DNA of 64,000 nt from VRUE01 sp963699225 (GCA_963699225.1 OY969423.1:2418001-2482000), one strand, 5' to 3'; counted from the first letter of the stretch, positions 45,841 through 61,298 are shown. Translations and numbers: made by a program. Notes: a model not told the origin generated them from the sequence alone.

Positions 45841-46568
45841 GTGCTGCTCGATCCGCGCTGCGAGGCGGTTGCGTCCGAGAGGGCGTGCTCGAAGTCGCTT
45901 GCGTCCTCGTACTCGTCGTGGAGGTTCCACCACACGTAGGCCTGGGTCTGTAGGTAGCCCTCGGGGGAGTCCTCCCACTTCTCCTGACGGCCAAGCGCGG
46001 TGATGTCCAGGTAGGACCAGACGCTGCCGAGCGCCTCATCGCCGCGCTTGTCGGTGAAGTAGGTGCGGAAGATCCGATCCTCATCGTCTCGGTAGAAGAC
46101 GTTGGTGCCGTGCCATTCGTTGACATCGAAGTCGGTGTCGAATTCGTCGGCGAGCGTGTACCAGGGCATCTCCCAACCCATCCGCTTGCGGTAGCGCTCG
46201 ATGTCGAGCTGGGGCGCCCGGGATACGTGCGCGAAGGTCGTGTCGCGCGCGTTCAGGTGGGCCAGGTTGGCGACTTCGTCGGCCATGAATGAGCAGCCGC
46301 GGCAGCCGCTCTCGGGCCAGTCGGCGACGCCCGGCTCGAAGAAGAAGCGGTAGAGGATCAGCTGGCGCCGGCCCTCGAACAGGTCGAGCAGGCTCATCGG
46401 CCCGGCCGGTCCCTCGAAGCGGTACTCCTTCTCCACGGCCATCCGCGGCATCCGGCGGCGCTCGGCGGCGAGCGCGTCGCGGGCGCGGGTCAACTCCTTC
46501 TCTTTAACCAGCAGCTCCTCGCGGGCGGACTTCCACTCCTGTGGCGAGACGATCGGCGGCATATTCAT
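45837..46568 (-). CDS. DUF899 family thioredoxin-like protein
   Basis: A 243-residue DUF899 protein: REELLVKEKELTRARDALAA, RRRMPRMAVEKEYRFEGPAG, SLLDLFEGRRQLILYRFFFE, SGCRGCSFMADEVANLAHLN (CxxC in a thioredoxin-like setting), TTFAHVSRAP, MGWEMPWYTLADEFDTDFDV and FYRDDEDRIFRTYFTDKRG. Its exact function is unknown; members look like peroxiredoxin/thioredoxin relatives. ATG overlaps the ArsR-type stop. The operon ArsR-DUF899-small protein-SRPBCC is a recurring association in high-GC actinobacteria as far as I recall. Confidence 0.85.
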   Translation of the reverse strand: MNMPPIVSPQEWKSAREELLVKEKELTRARDALAAERRRMPRMAVEKEYRFEGPAGPMSLLDLFEGRRQLILYRFFFEPGVADWPESGCRGCSFMADEVANLAHLNARDTTFAHVSRAPQLDIERYRKRMGWEMPWYTLADEFDTDFDVNEWHGTNVFYRDDEDRIFRTYFTDKRGDEALGSVWSYLDITALGRQEKWEDSPEGYLQTQAYVWWNLHDEYEDASDFEHALSDATASQRGSSST

Positions 46569-46879
46569 TTCGACTGCTCCTCCTTCAAGTACTCGTCGAC
46601 GACATCGAACAGGCGCCCCCAGAGGGCACGCTGGCGATCCATCCACTCGGCTGCCTCGTCGAGCACCTTGGGCTCGAGCGAGAGCCGGTGCGTTCGGCCC
46701 TCCACTACCCGGCTGACGACTCCCGTCTCCTCCAAGACCTTGAGGTGCTTGGAGATCGCCGGCTTGGACACCCCGAAGTCGCGGGTGACTTCGCCAACGG
46801 TCGCCGGGCCAACGGCGAGGCGTTCGACGATCCCGCGACGAATCGGATGGGAAAGCGCTCTGAATGAATCGTTAACCAT
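46565..46879 (-). CDS. ArsR/SmtB-family winged-helix repressor (no metal cysteines)
   Basis: A 104-residue regulator: SFRALSHPIRRGIVERLAVG, PATVGEVTRDFGVSKPAISK, HLKVLEETGVVSRVVEGRTH, then LSLEPKVLDEAAEWMDRQRA. It has no Cys at all, so it does not sense metals through thiols, unlike ArsR at 24851. It heads the four-gene operon with DUF899 and SRPBCC proteins and most likely represses it. Signal unknown. Confidence 0.87.
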   Translation of the reverse strand: MVNDSFRALSHPIRRGIVERLAVGPATVGEVTRDFGVSKPAISKHLKVLEETGVVSRVVEGRTHRLSLEPKVLDEAAEWMDRQRALWGRLFDVVDEYLKEEQSK

Positions 46880-46933
46880 TTGGTGAACAGTAGCAGCGTC
46901 GACGAGTCGGGCCGGCGGTTGTGTGCAATCGCC

Positions 46934-47656
46934 TCAGGCCCAGTCAGCGGCGCCGGCGGAGAGCCGGTGGGCGGCGATCGCGCTAATGGCGAGCAGCGTC
47001 GCGGCAATACCAAGCGGCACCACAAGGTCCACGTGAACCACGAGGAGGGCGCCCACCAGGGCCCCGGCAAGCATCGCCGCAACCGCGATCAGCCGCCGGC
47101 CCGGGTGTCCACCTTTGCCACCGGCGAGACGCGAGTCGGCGGCGACCCCAGTCAGCGTCAGAGTGAGGACCGTGGTGGTCAGGTCAGGGACGGCGAGCCG
47201 TCGCGCCGTCGCGTTCTGAATTCCCATCGCCAGGCCCAGCGGAATGATCAGCGCGTAGCGGGCGCCCTCGGAGACCGGCTGGCCGACGATCGCTCCGGCC
47301 ACGATCGCGAGCACGACCGGCAGGAGCGCGAACGCCGCCGCGGTCCGCAGCTGCCGGCCCCGATGACCGTCCCAGTGACTGGCGATTCGCCCGCCCGCTA
47401 CCGCGCCAACGAGAAAGGCTCCAAGCGCCGCGATCGAGGCCGGCGCGGAGAGCCCGGACGCGCCCGCCAGGGCAAAGCCGAGGAAGACGACGTTGCCGGT
47501 CATGTTGGCGACGAAGACGTGGCCGAGGGCGATGTAGCTGACGGCGTCGACGACGCCGGTGACGACGGTCAGCAGGATGAGCAGCAGCGGCAGCGGGCCG
47601 TGGCCGGTTCCGCGCCACGGCCAGCGCGCCCTCGCCCACTCGGCGAAGGCGGTCAG
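46934..47656 (-). CDS. DUF1275 (YoaK-type) membrane protein, CTG start
   Basis: About 240 residues and six to seven transmembrane helices. The first ATG (47503) falls inside the conserved DUF1275 motif, since the codons upstream encode VTGVVDAVSYIALGHVFVAN directly before MTGNVVFLGFA. There is no ATG, GTG or TTG in frame upstream, but CTG 47656 overlaps the TraR-like stop (CTGA) and has GGAG 4 nt before it. This gives N-terminus LTAFAEWARARWPWRGTGHG and a complete protein. Later blocks: ALIIPLGLAMGIQNATARRL and DLTTTVLTLTLTGVAADS. Transport substrate unknown. Confidence 0.82.
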   Translation of the reverse strand: MTAFAEWARARWPWRGTGHGPLPLLLILLTVVTGVVDAVSYIALGHVFVANMTGNVVFLGFALAGASGLSAPASIAALGAFLVGAVAGGRIASHWDGHRGRQLRTAAAFALLPVVLAIVAGAIVGQPVSEGARYALIIPLGLAMGIQNATARRLAVPDLTTTVLTLTLTGVAADSRLAGGKGGHPGRRLIAVAAMLAGALVGALLVVHVDLVVPLGIAATLLAISAIAAHRLSAGAADWA

Positions 47657-47988
47657 GAAGCTCCGGGCTCGGACTCCTCGACCGTGAGCTCGGCGGTCGG
47701 GACGGCCTCGAGTCGCTCGTCTGGGATCGGCTCACCGCTGCGGATCGAAAGCCCGTAGGTGCCGGCCGCAAGCCGCTCTTCAGCCCGCTCGACCGCCGTC
47801 AGACGAACGCGCAGATCCTCGAGGCGGCCGGCGTCGAACTCGTCCTGGTAAAGGCCCTCGGAGTCCTTGTCGCCGGGCTCGCGGCGCTCGTCGCCCTCCT
47901 CGGTCCCTTCGCCTTTGATCGCGGCGATCTCCCGCTCGATCTGGGCTCTTTCATCTGCAAGCAGCTCTTTGGCGCGCTCCGGTTTCAT
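47653..47988 (-). CDS. TraR/DksA-family protein lacking the zinc-finger cysteines
   Basis: About 111 residues: an N-terminal coiled coil (ERAKELLADERAQIEREIAA), acidic middle (DKDSEGLYQDEFDAGRLEDL), then the globular end ERAEERLAAGTYGLSIRSGE and PIPDERLEAVPTAELTVEES. In DksA/TraR proteins TYGxCxxCG and AxxCxxC bind zinc. Here the first pair is replaced by Ser and the second by Leu/Glu, so the finger cannot hold zinc, yet the rest of the motif is kept. Such cysteine-less forms may still enter the RNA polymerase secondary channel. ATG 47988 or GTG 47997. It overlaps the DUF1275 start. Confidence 0.82.
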   Translation of the reverse strand: MKPERAKELLADERAQIEREIAAIKGEGTEEGDERREPGDKDSEGLYQDEFDAGRLEDLRVRLTAVERAEERLAAGTYGLSIRSGEPIPDERLEAVPTAELTVEESEPGAS

Positions 47989-48008
47989 GGCCGACACCGT
48001 ACCCGGCC

Positions 48009-48779
48009 TCAGCCTTTCGACTCCCGATCGGTGCACGGGACCGAGACGAGTCGCAGGCCCACGTCCAGGGAGGGGAGCGCTCGCAGGTGCCCATAGCGCT
48101 CTTCCCAGGCCCCGCTCTCGAGGTCGGTCCGCAGGCGCTCGCGGCCGTCTCGCCGCGCCTCTGCCGAGATGCTCTGCCAGACCCACATCGGCCTGAGCAC
48201 CTCCTCGTCGAAGAGCTTCTCGGGCCGCGCCCAGAGCGCGGCGAAGAACAGGTCCGTGCAATCGCGTGGCACCGGGATTGGCTCGATCGTCGCACCCGCC
48301 AGCCGTTCGGCCAGTGCGCCGCTGGTCGCTCCCGCGCGTCGCTTCAGGGCCAGCATCTCCGGGAAGTAGTCGCGGGGGATCCAGAGCTCGGTGAGCGCCT
48401 CGGGGTCGAAGGTGACGATCACCACTCGTTTCCTGCTGACCCGCCGCAGTTCGGTTAGGCCGGCGCCGAGGTCCGCCCAGTGGTGGACTGTCAGCACCGC
48501 CATCGACGCGTCGAAGTTCTGGTCCTCGAAGGGCAGCTCTTCGGCGCTCGCCTGTACTACCGGTGCGGAGCCCGCCGCCCGCTGGCCGATCATCTCGGCG
48601 GAAGGCTCCACCGCCGTTACGTCACGGCCCGGCGGCTCATAGGAGCCTGTCCCCGCGCCGACGTTGAGCACGGTCCGCGCCGAGCCGAGCGCCGACTCGA
48701 TCCGCGCCGCGATCTGGGGGTCGGGCCGGCGCACCCGGCCGTAGCCTCGTCCCAGGCGGTCATATGGAGCAACGCTCAC
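48009..48779 (-). CDS. class I SAM-dependent methyltransferase
   Basis: A 256-residue methyltransferase. Motif I RTVLNVGAGTGSYEPPGRDV (Asn replaces the usual Asp before VGAGTGSY), TAVEPSAEMIGQR, FDASMAVLTVHHWADLGAGL, and RVSRKRVVIVTFDPE follow the Methyltransf_11 pattern. Acceptor unknown. It begins the minus-strand run with the TraR-like gene 20 nt downstream, and is divergent from the ribosomal block starting with rpmG. Confidence 0.85.
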   Translation of the reverse strand: MSVAPYDRLGRGYGRVRRPDPQIAARIESALGSARTVLNVGAGTGSYEPPGRDVTAVEPSAEMIGQRAAGSAPVVQASAEELPFEDQNFDASMAVLTVHHWADLGAGLTELRRVSRKRVVIVTFDPEALTELWIPRDYFPEMLALKRRAGATSGALAERLAGATIEPIPVPRDCTDLFFAALWARPEKLFDEEVLRPMWVWQSISAEARRDGRERLRTDLESGAWEERYGHLRALPSLDVGLRLVSVPCTDRESKG

Positions 48780-48927
48780 CGGCTCACTCTAATTGGGCGT
48801 TTGGGGCTGGTCCACGGCGATATGAGCGGCCGGACCATCAATACCCAAGGGCGCTATTCTTCGCTTCAGCCTCGCGCCTCGGCCCGGGGTTTTTCCTTGT
48901 AATGGCGCGTAAGTAATCGAGGGAGAA

Positions 48928-49092
48928 ATGGCTCGCGGAGATGTCCGCATCGCGGTAACGATGGCTTGCGAAGACTGCAAGCGACGCAACTACCAGACCA
49001 ATAAGTCGCGGCGCAACTCGCCGGACCGGATTGAGCTGCGCAAGTTCTGCCGCTGGTGCGGCAAGCACACGGCGCACAAGGAGACGCGCTAG
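48928..49092 (+). CDS. rpmG: 50S ribosomal protein L33
   Basis: A 54-residue L33 (too short for many gene finders). It begins MARGDVRIAVTMACEDCKRR and ends RKFCRWCGKHTAHKETR. Both CxxC pairs (CEDC and CRWC) are present, so it is the zinc-binding form. GAGGGAGAA precedes the ATG. It opens the block rpmG-secE-nusG, the usual actinobacterial arrangement, 5 nt before secE. Confidence 0.95.
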   Translation: MARGDVRIAVTMACEDCKRRNYQTNKSRRNSPDRIELRKFCRWCGKHTAHKETR

Positions 49093-49097
49093 CCCCG

Positions 49098-49622
49098 ATG
49101 GCCAAGACGCGCGCACAGCGCAAGGCCGAGCGGCGGGCCCGCGAAGAGCAGGAACGCAAGCGCATCGGCGGCGAGCGTGACGGCGAGTCGCACGCCCAGC
49201 ACGACACTCAGGTCCCCGTCTCTGGCGACATCGCCGAGATCGAGGCGGTTGAGGCCGGCATGGCCGCCGGTGCTCCCGAAGCGGCGCTGGAAACGCCCGA
49301 CGCTCCCAAGAGCTCGCGTGCGACAAGGCGCGCCGAGACCAAGGCGCTGAAGGAAACCGAGAAGCGCAAGCGCGCCGAGCAGAAGCGCCGCGAGAGCGAG
49401 CAGCTCGCCAAGAAGCAGAAACAGGCGCAGGCACAGCGCCAGCGCGGCGGCGTCATCGGCTTCCTCCTCTCCTGCTGGGCCGAGCTGAAAAAGGTCCAGT
49501 GGCCGGACCGCGACACCCTGGTCCAGGCCACCGCCGTCACAATCATCTTCGTCGCCGTCGCCGCCACCTACCTCGGCGCGCTCGACGCGGCTTTCAACTA
49601 TCTCGCCAAGCAGATCCTGTGA
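49098..49622 (+). CDS. secE: preprotein translocase subunit SecE with long N-terminal extension
   Basis: A 174-residue SecE; the conserved part is the last ~60 residues (GGVIGFLLSCWAELKKVQWP, DRDTLVQATAVTIIFVAVAA, TYLGALDAAFNYLAKQIL) with the amphipathic helix and one transmembrane segment. It clamps SecY in the translocon. The preceding ~115 residues are highly charged, Arg/Lys/Glu/Ala-rich, and probably a cytoplasmic coiled coil (RRAREEQERKRIGGERDGES, KETEKRKRAEQKRRESEQLA). ATG at 49098 follows rpmG by 5 nt. Confidence 0.93.
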   Translation: MAKTRAQRKAERRAREEQERKRIGGERDGESHAQHDTQVPVSGDIAEIEAVEAGMAAGAPEAALETPDAPKSSRATRRAETKALKETEKRKRAEQKRRESEQLAKKQKQAQAQRQRGGVIGFLLSCWAELKKVQWPDRDTLVQATAVTIIFVAVAATYLGALDAAFNYLAKQIL

Positions 49623-49701
49623 GCCGATGCTCGATACTTGATCTAAGCGAGCGTCGGCGAACGTCATTCATTCGGGATCTCCAAACAAAGGCACTTAATA
49701 C

Positions 49702-50226
49702 ATGTATCGCTGGTACGTGATCAACACCTACTCGGGTCACGAGAACAAGGTCAAGCACAACCTCGAGCACCGGGTTCAGACGATGAGTCAGAACCGCAAC
49801 GTGCGCCAGGTCGTCGTTCCCACCGAGCAGGTGATGGAACTGGGCAAAGACGGCCAGAAGCAACCGAAAGAGAAGCGCACGATGCCGGGCTACGTCCTGG
49901 TCAACATGGAGATGACCGACGACGCCTGGGGCCTGGTCAAGAACACCCCGGGTGTGACCGGCTTCGTCGGCTCGCGCAACAAGCCGGTGCCGCTCTCCAA
50001 ACCAGAGGTCGATCGCCTGCTGCACCGCGAGACCGCTGAGCGGCCCCGTACCCAGGCCCAGTTCTCGATCGGCGAGTCGGTCAAGGTCGTCTCCGGCCCG
50101 CTCTCCGACTTCTCTGGCGAGATCGCCGAGATCAACGAGGACGCCGCCAAACTCAAGGTGCTGGTCTCGATCTTCGGTCGCGAGACCCCGGTCGAGGTCG
50201 GTTACGACCAGGTCAAGAAGATTTAG
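49702..50226 (+). CDS. nusG: transcription termination/antitermination factor NusG
   Basis: A 174-residue NusG: NGN domain (RWYVINTYSGHENKVKHNLE, KRTMPGYVLVNMEMTDDAWG, GVTGFVGSRNKPVPLSKPEV) and a C-terminal KOW domain (FSIGESVKVVSGPLSDFSGE, LKVLVSIFGRETPVEVGYDQ). It tunes RNA polymerase pausing and links to Rho or the ribosome. No large insertion or N-terminal extension, unlike many actinomycete NusG. 79 nt after secE. Confidence 0.97.
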   Translation: MYRWYVINTYSGHENKVKHNLEHRVQTMSQNRNVRQVVVPTEQVMELGKDGQKQPKEKRTMPGYVLVNMEMTDDAWGLVKNTPGVTGFVGSRNKPVPLSKPEVDRLLHRETAERPRTQAQFSIGESVKVVSGPLSDFSGEIAEINEDAAKLKVLVSIFGRETPVEVGYDQVKKI

Positions 50227-50255
50227 GCGCCCGCCCGCTACCCTCTCCGATCCCG

Positions 50256-50678
50256 ATGGCAAAGAAAGTCCTCACACAGATCAAGCTGCAGATCTCCGCC
50301 GGCTCTGCGAACCCGGCGCCGCCGGTCGGCCCCGCGCTGGGCCAGCACGGCGTCAACATCATGGAGTTCTGCAAGGCGTTCAACGCCCAGACCCAGTCCG
50401 AAGGCGGGACGATCATCCCGGTCGAGATCACGGTCTATGAGGACCGCTCCTTCACCTTCATCACCAAGACGCCTCCGGCGGCGGTGCTGATCAAGGAGGC
50501 GATCGGGATCAAGAAGGGCTCGGGCGAGCCCCACGTCAACAAGGTGGGGTCGATCTCGATGGACCAGGTCCGCCAGATCGCCGAGCGCAAGATGCCCGAC
50601 CTCAACGCCAACGACCTCGACGCCGCCTCGAAGATCATCGCCGGCACCGCCCGCTCGATGGGCGTCGACGTCAAGTAG
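50256..50678 (+). CDS. rplK: 50S ribosomal protein L11
   Basis: A 140-residue L11: AKKVLTQIKLQISAGSANPA, PPVGPALGQHGVNIMEFCKA, FTFITKTPPAAVLIKEAIGI, and the C-terminal rRNA-binding MPDLNANDLDAASKIIAGTA, RSMGVDV. Full length. It supports the stalk base and the GTPase centre. 29 nt after nusG and 9 nt before rplA. Confidence 0.97.
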   Translation: MAKKVLTQIKLQISAGSANPAPPVGPALGQHGVNIMEFCKAFNAQTQSEGGTIIPVEITVYEDRSFTFITKTPPAAVLIKEAIGIKKGSGEPHVNKVGSISMDQVRQIAERKMPDLNANDLDAASKIIAGTARSMGVDVK

Positions 50679-50687
50679 GAGACCTGC

Positions 50688-51434
50688 ATGGCTCACGGCA
50701 AGCGCTACCGCAAACAGCTCGACAAGGTCCAACGTGACCACGCCTACCCGCCGGTCGAGGCGATCGCCCTGCTCAAGGAGACCGCCAGCGCCAACTTCGA
50801 CGAGACGGTCGAGCTGCACGTGCTGCTCGGGGTCAACGTCCGCCACGCCGAGGAGCAGTTGCGCGGCACCCTCGCCCTGCCCCACGGCCTCGGCAAGGAC
50901 GTCACCATTGCGGTCTTCGCCCAGGGCCAGCAGGCCCGCGACGCGGAAGCCGCCGGCGCTGACTTCGTCGGCGGCGACGACCTCGCCAAGAAAGTCGAGG
51001 AGGAGGGCTGGACCGACTTCGACGTCGCGATCTCGACTCCGCAGATGATGGGCACGGTCGGCAAGCTCGGCCGCGTGCTCGGCCCGCAGGGCAAGATGCC
51101 GAACCCCAAGGTCGGCACCGTCACTGACGACATCGAGAAAGCGGTCAGCGAGTCCAAGGCCGGCAAGGTCGAGTACCGCACCGACCGCCAGGCGATCGTC
51201 CACATGGCGATCGGCAAGGCGAGCCTCTCGCCCGATCAGCTGCTCGACAACTTCAGCGCCGTGATGGAGGAGATCATCCGCGCCAAGCCCTCGGCGGCCA
51301 AAGGCCGCTACATCGTCACCTGCACGTTGACGACGACGATGGGCCCCGGCATCCGGGTCGATGCCTCCAAGGTCGGCGACCGCGATGAGGTCGTCGCCGC
51401 ACCCCAGGCGGCAGAGGAACCCGTAACGGCCTAG
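50688..51434 (+). CDS. rplA: 50S ribosomal protein L1
   Basis: A 248-residue L1: HGKRYRKQLDKVQRDHAYPP, ASANFDETVELHVLLGVNVR, FVGGDDLAKKVEEEGWTDFD, LGRVLGPQGKMPNPKVGTVT and the end LTTTMGPGIRVDASKV. Slightly longer than usual at the C-terminus. As elsewhere it may feed back on the rplKA message; I see no certain binding mimic. ATG preceded by GGAGA. Confidence 0.97.
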   Translation: MAHGKRYRKQLDKVQRDHAYPPVEAIALLKETASANFDETVELHVLLGVNVRHAEEQLRGTLALPHGLGKDVTIAVFAQGQQARDAEAAGADFVGGDDLAKKVEEEGWTDFDVAISTPQMMGTVGKLGRVLGPQGKMPNPKVGTVTDDIEKAVSESKAGKVEYRTDRQAIVHMAIGKASLSPDQLLDNFSAVMEEIIRAKPSAAKGRYIVTCTLTTTMGPGIRVDASKVGDRDEVVAAPQAAEEPVTA

Positions 51435-51499
51435 ACTGCGCCGTCGCGAACCCCAGACCACCGGCGGGGCCGACCCCTTAAGCCCGGTGCAGGCGAACG

Positions 51500-52291
51500 A
51501 TGAATAGAGACGAAAAGGCAACAGCAATTGAGGAGATCGCCGCCGACATCGCGGCGGCCGAGGCGATCTTCGCGGTTGATTACCGGGGGATCAGCGTCCC
51601 CCAGGCAGCCGAACTGCGGGCGAAACTGCGTGAATCCGACGCCAGCTTCCGCATCGTCAAGAACCGCCTGACCAAAATCGCCGCCGACAAAGCCGGCGCG
51701 GGGGAGCGGCTCAACGCTCTGCTGCAGGGTCCAACCGCGCTCACCTTCGTGCGCGGCGACACCGCCCAGGCCGCCAAGGCGATCTCGACTTTCAACAAAG
51801 AGCACAAAGTGCTCACCTTCAAGGGCGGCTTCATGGACGGCGTCGATGTCGATGAGGGTGGCTTCGAAGCGATCGCCAAGCTGCCTTCGCGCGACGTCCT
51901 CTACGGCCAGTTCGCCGGCGTCGTCGCCAGCCCGCTGACCGGCCTGGTCCGCGGGCTCGGCTCGATGATCCAGGGCCTCGCCCTGCAGCTGGGCCAGATC
52001 GTCGAGAAGGGCCTGGTCACCGGCGAGGCACCCAAAGCTGAAGAGAAGCCAGCTGAAGACGTCCCCGCCGAGGAGCCCTCGGCAGCCGCTCCGGAGGAGT
52101 CGGGTGACGATGACGCTTCTTCCGCGGGTGGCGCTGTAGGGGGTACCGCCCCCGAGGACGCTTCAGCGACCGGAGGGGGTGGTGGGTCCCCTGCAGCGAC
52201 AGGACCCGCGGACGACGCGCCCGATCCCTCACCCGAGGAAAACGAGACTTCTAACACTGACGATGACGACGCGAGCAAGGAAGAGGAGTAG
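51500..52291 (+). CDS. rplJ: 50S ribosomal protein L10 with long acidic C-terminal tail
   Basis: A 263-residue L10; the conserved part ends near residue 175 (FAVDYRGISVPQAAELRAKL, FRIVKNRLTKIAADKAG, LTFVRGDTAQAAKAISTF, PSRDVLYGQFAGVVASPLTG, LVRGLGSMIQGLALQLGQIV). The remaining ~88 residues are Asp/Glu/Ser/Pro/Gly-rich and end NTDDDDASKEEE. Normal L10 stops at about 170-180. The tail contains GC-rich hairpin-forming DNA (around 52130-52210). It holds the L7/L12 stalk; the tail may imitate the acidic flexible ends of stalk proteins. Confidence 0.95.
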   Translation: MNRDEKATAIEEIAADIAAAEAIFAVDYRGISVPQAAELRAKLRESDASFRIVKNRLTKIAADKAGAGERLNALLQGPTALTFVRGDTAQAAKAISTFNKEHKVLTFKGGFMDGVDVDEGGFEAIAKLPSRDVLYGQFAGVVASPLTGLVRGLGSMIQGLALQLGQIVEKGLVTGEAPKAEEKPAEDVPAEEPSAAAPEESGDDDASSAGGAVGGTAPEDASATGGGGGSPAATGPADDAPDPSPEENETSNTDDDDASKEEE

Positions 52292-52684
52292 ATGGCAACC
52301 AAGGTTTCAACAGATGACTGGATCGAGGAGCTGAAGAGCATCTCGGTGCTGGAGCTCTCCGAGCGAATCAAAGCCCTCGAGGAGGAGTTCGGCGTCTCGG
52401 CCACGGCCGTCGCCGCTGCCGCTCCGGCTGCTGCCGGCGCTCCCGCCGGCGACGGTGATGGCGAGGAAGAGGCCTCCACGGTCGACGTCGTCCTCGCCGA
52501 GGTCGGCGGCCAGAAGGTCCCCGTGATCAAGGTCGTGCGCGCCGCCACCGGACTTGGCCTGAAAGAGGCCAAGGCGATGGTTGACGAGGCCCCGAAGGCG
52601 ATCAAGGAGGGCATCGAGCGCGACGAGGCCGACAAGCTCAAGGCCGAACTCGAGGAGGCCGGCGCCACCGTCGAGCTCAAGTAA
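52292..52684 (+). CDS. rplL: 50S ribosomal protein L7/L12
   Basis: A 130-residue L7/L12: N-terminal dimer domain (TDDWIEELKSISVLELSERI), Ala-rich hinge (AVAAAAPAAAGAPAGDGDGE) and the C-terminal factor-binding domain (VDVVLAEVGGQKVPVIKVVR, AATGLGLKEAKAMVDEAPKA, ELEEAGATVELK). ATG directly follows the rplJ stop. It recruits elongation factors to the ribosome. Confidence 0.97.
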   Translation: MATKVSTDDWIEELKSISVLELSERIKALEEEFGVSATAVAAAAPAAAGAPAGDGDGEEEASTVDVVLAEVGGQKVPVIKVVRAATGLGLKEAKAMVDEAPKAIKEGIERDEADKLKAELEEAGATVELK

Positions 52685-52840
52685 ACCTCGCATCAACCGC
52701 GGTTGGAACCCAGGCAGGGAGCCAAACTCGCGGCAGAGCGTGGCCGTGTGTTATTTTTCGCGGTCGCGCTCAGTTTTGTCCCCTGCCCGATATCTGCGCT
52801 GTACCTAACGTCCCTCTGACCTTCCGAGGAGTCGCCCGTC

Positions 52841-60465
<7,625 letters not shown>

Positions 60466-60482
60466 TCCCTTTCGCAGCACGC

Positions 60483-60512
60483 AAACGGCCCGGGCAATTG
60501 CCCGGGCCGTTT
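60483..60512. terminator. perfect-palindrome terminator after rpoC, possibly bidirectional
   Basis: A 30-nt perfect inverted repeat: 13-bp stem with AATT loop, A-rich on the left and T-rich on the right, then TGCTTTCT. It lies between the convergent ends of rpoC and the repeat-protein gene, so it can serve both strands. Its core 16-mer CCGGGCAATTGCCCGG is the same as in the terminator at 29131-29156. Confidence 0.88.
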
Positions 60513-60538
60513 TGCTTTCTGGATGGGGTGATGTGGGA

Positions 60539-61186
60539 CTAGTTGCTGCTGCCGCCAGAGAGGCAGTAGGCGAAGACGGTGAGGCTGCTTGCCGCGCCGT
60601 TGTTGTTTTTCGCCTGGTACTGCCAGCCGTTGCCGCTGCGGAGCGTGGAGGTCATCTCCACTCCGAAGTTGGCGGGCTGGCCGCCACCGCTGATCACGAC
60701 CGTGCCTTCGGGGCAGTTGACCGAGACGCTGCCGTTGGCTCCTGCCGCGATCGGGGTGCTGTTCGAGACCTGGATGATCCCGCCGAGCTCCGAGGCGCGG
60801 ACCGAGCCGGCCTGTAGCTCGCTCGAGCCGACCGAGTTGGGGCCGAGGTCATCGGCGGTTAGCGACTGGTCGGCTACCTCGGAGGAGGTGACCGAGGCCG
60901 CGCCCAGGTCCTGAGCCGTGAGGCTGTCCGGCGCGACGTCGGAGGATTCGACGCCGTTTTCGGCGATCTCGGTCGTGTCGACCGCGTTGGGGGCGATCTT
61001 GCCGGCGGCGACCGCGTTGTCGCGGAGGTCGACCGTGCGGATCGTGCCGTCGACGATCTGCGGCGAGCGCACCGTGTTCTTGCCGATGCCGGCGGCAAAG
61101 GCGCTGCCGGTGAGGGCGGCGAACAGGGCCAGGCAGGCGATCACGAGGGCGGGGGAGGGACGGAATGTGCGGGTCTTGCTGGTCAT
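60539..61186 (-). CDS. exported protein with beta-helix-like tandem repeats
   Basis: A 215-residue protein. Signal peptide SPALVIACLALFAALTGSAF then AAGIGK. Residues ~35-135 are made of ~10-residue repeats with V-D/S-L or I spacing (SPQIVDGTIRTVDLRDNAVA, AGKIAPNAVDTTEIAENGVE, SSDVAPDSLTAQDLGAASVT, SSEVADQSLTADDLGPNSVG), like phage-tail or collagen-associated beta-helical repeats. The C-terminal ~75 residues form a globular Cys-containing domain (SVNCPEGTVVISGGGQPANF, TVFAYCLSGGSSN). I do not know the function. AAGGA lies 7 nt before the ATG. Confidence 0.75.
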   Translation of the reverse strand: MTSKTRTFRPSPALVIACLALFAALTGSAFAAGIGKNTVRSPQIVDGTIRTVDLRDNAVAAGKIAPNAVDTTEIAENGVESSDVAPDSLTAQDLGAASVTSSEVADQSLTADDLGPNSVGSSELQAGSVRASELGGIIQVSNSTPIAAGANGSVSVNCPEGTVVISGGGQPANFGVEMTSTLRSGNGWQYQAKNNNGAASSLTVFAYCLSGGSSN

Positions 61187-61298
61187 CGGAGGTTCCTTTC
61201 GTTGGGTTGTTGATCCGATGGACCAAGCTTCGAATCGATTGCCCTTTCTCTCTACGGACCCCAGGGGTGGTCTTGCTCACCCCTTGTAGATTTCAGGC

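Noticed and set aside
48780..48927. tRNA gene (tRNA-Trp is often found before secE/nusG)
   Set aside because: No cloverleaf-forming sequence or T-loop motif in this gap or in 49623-49701.
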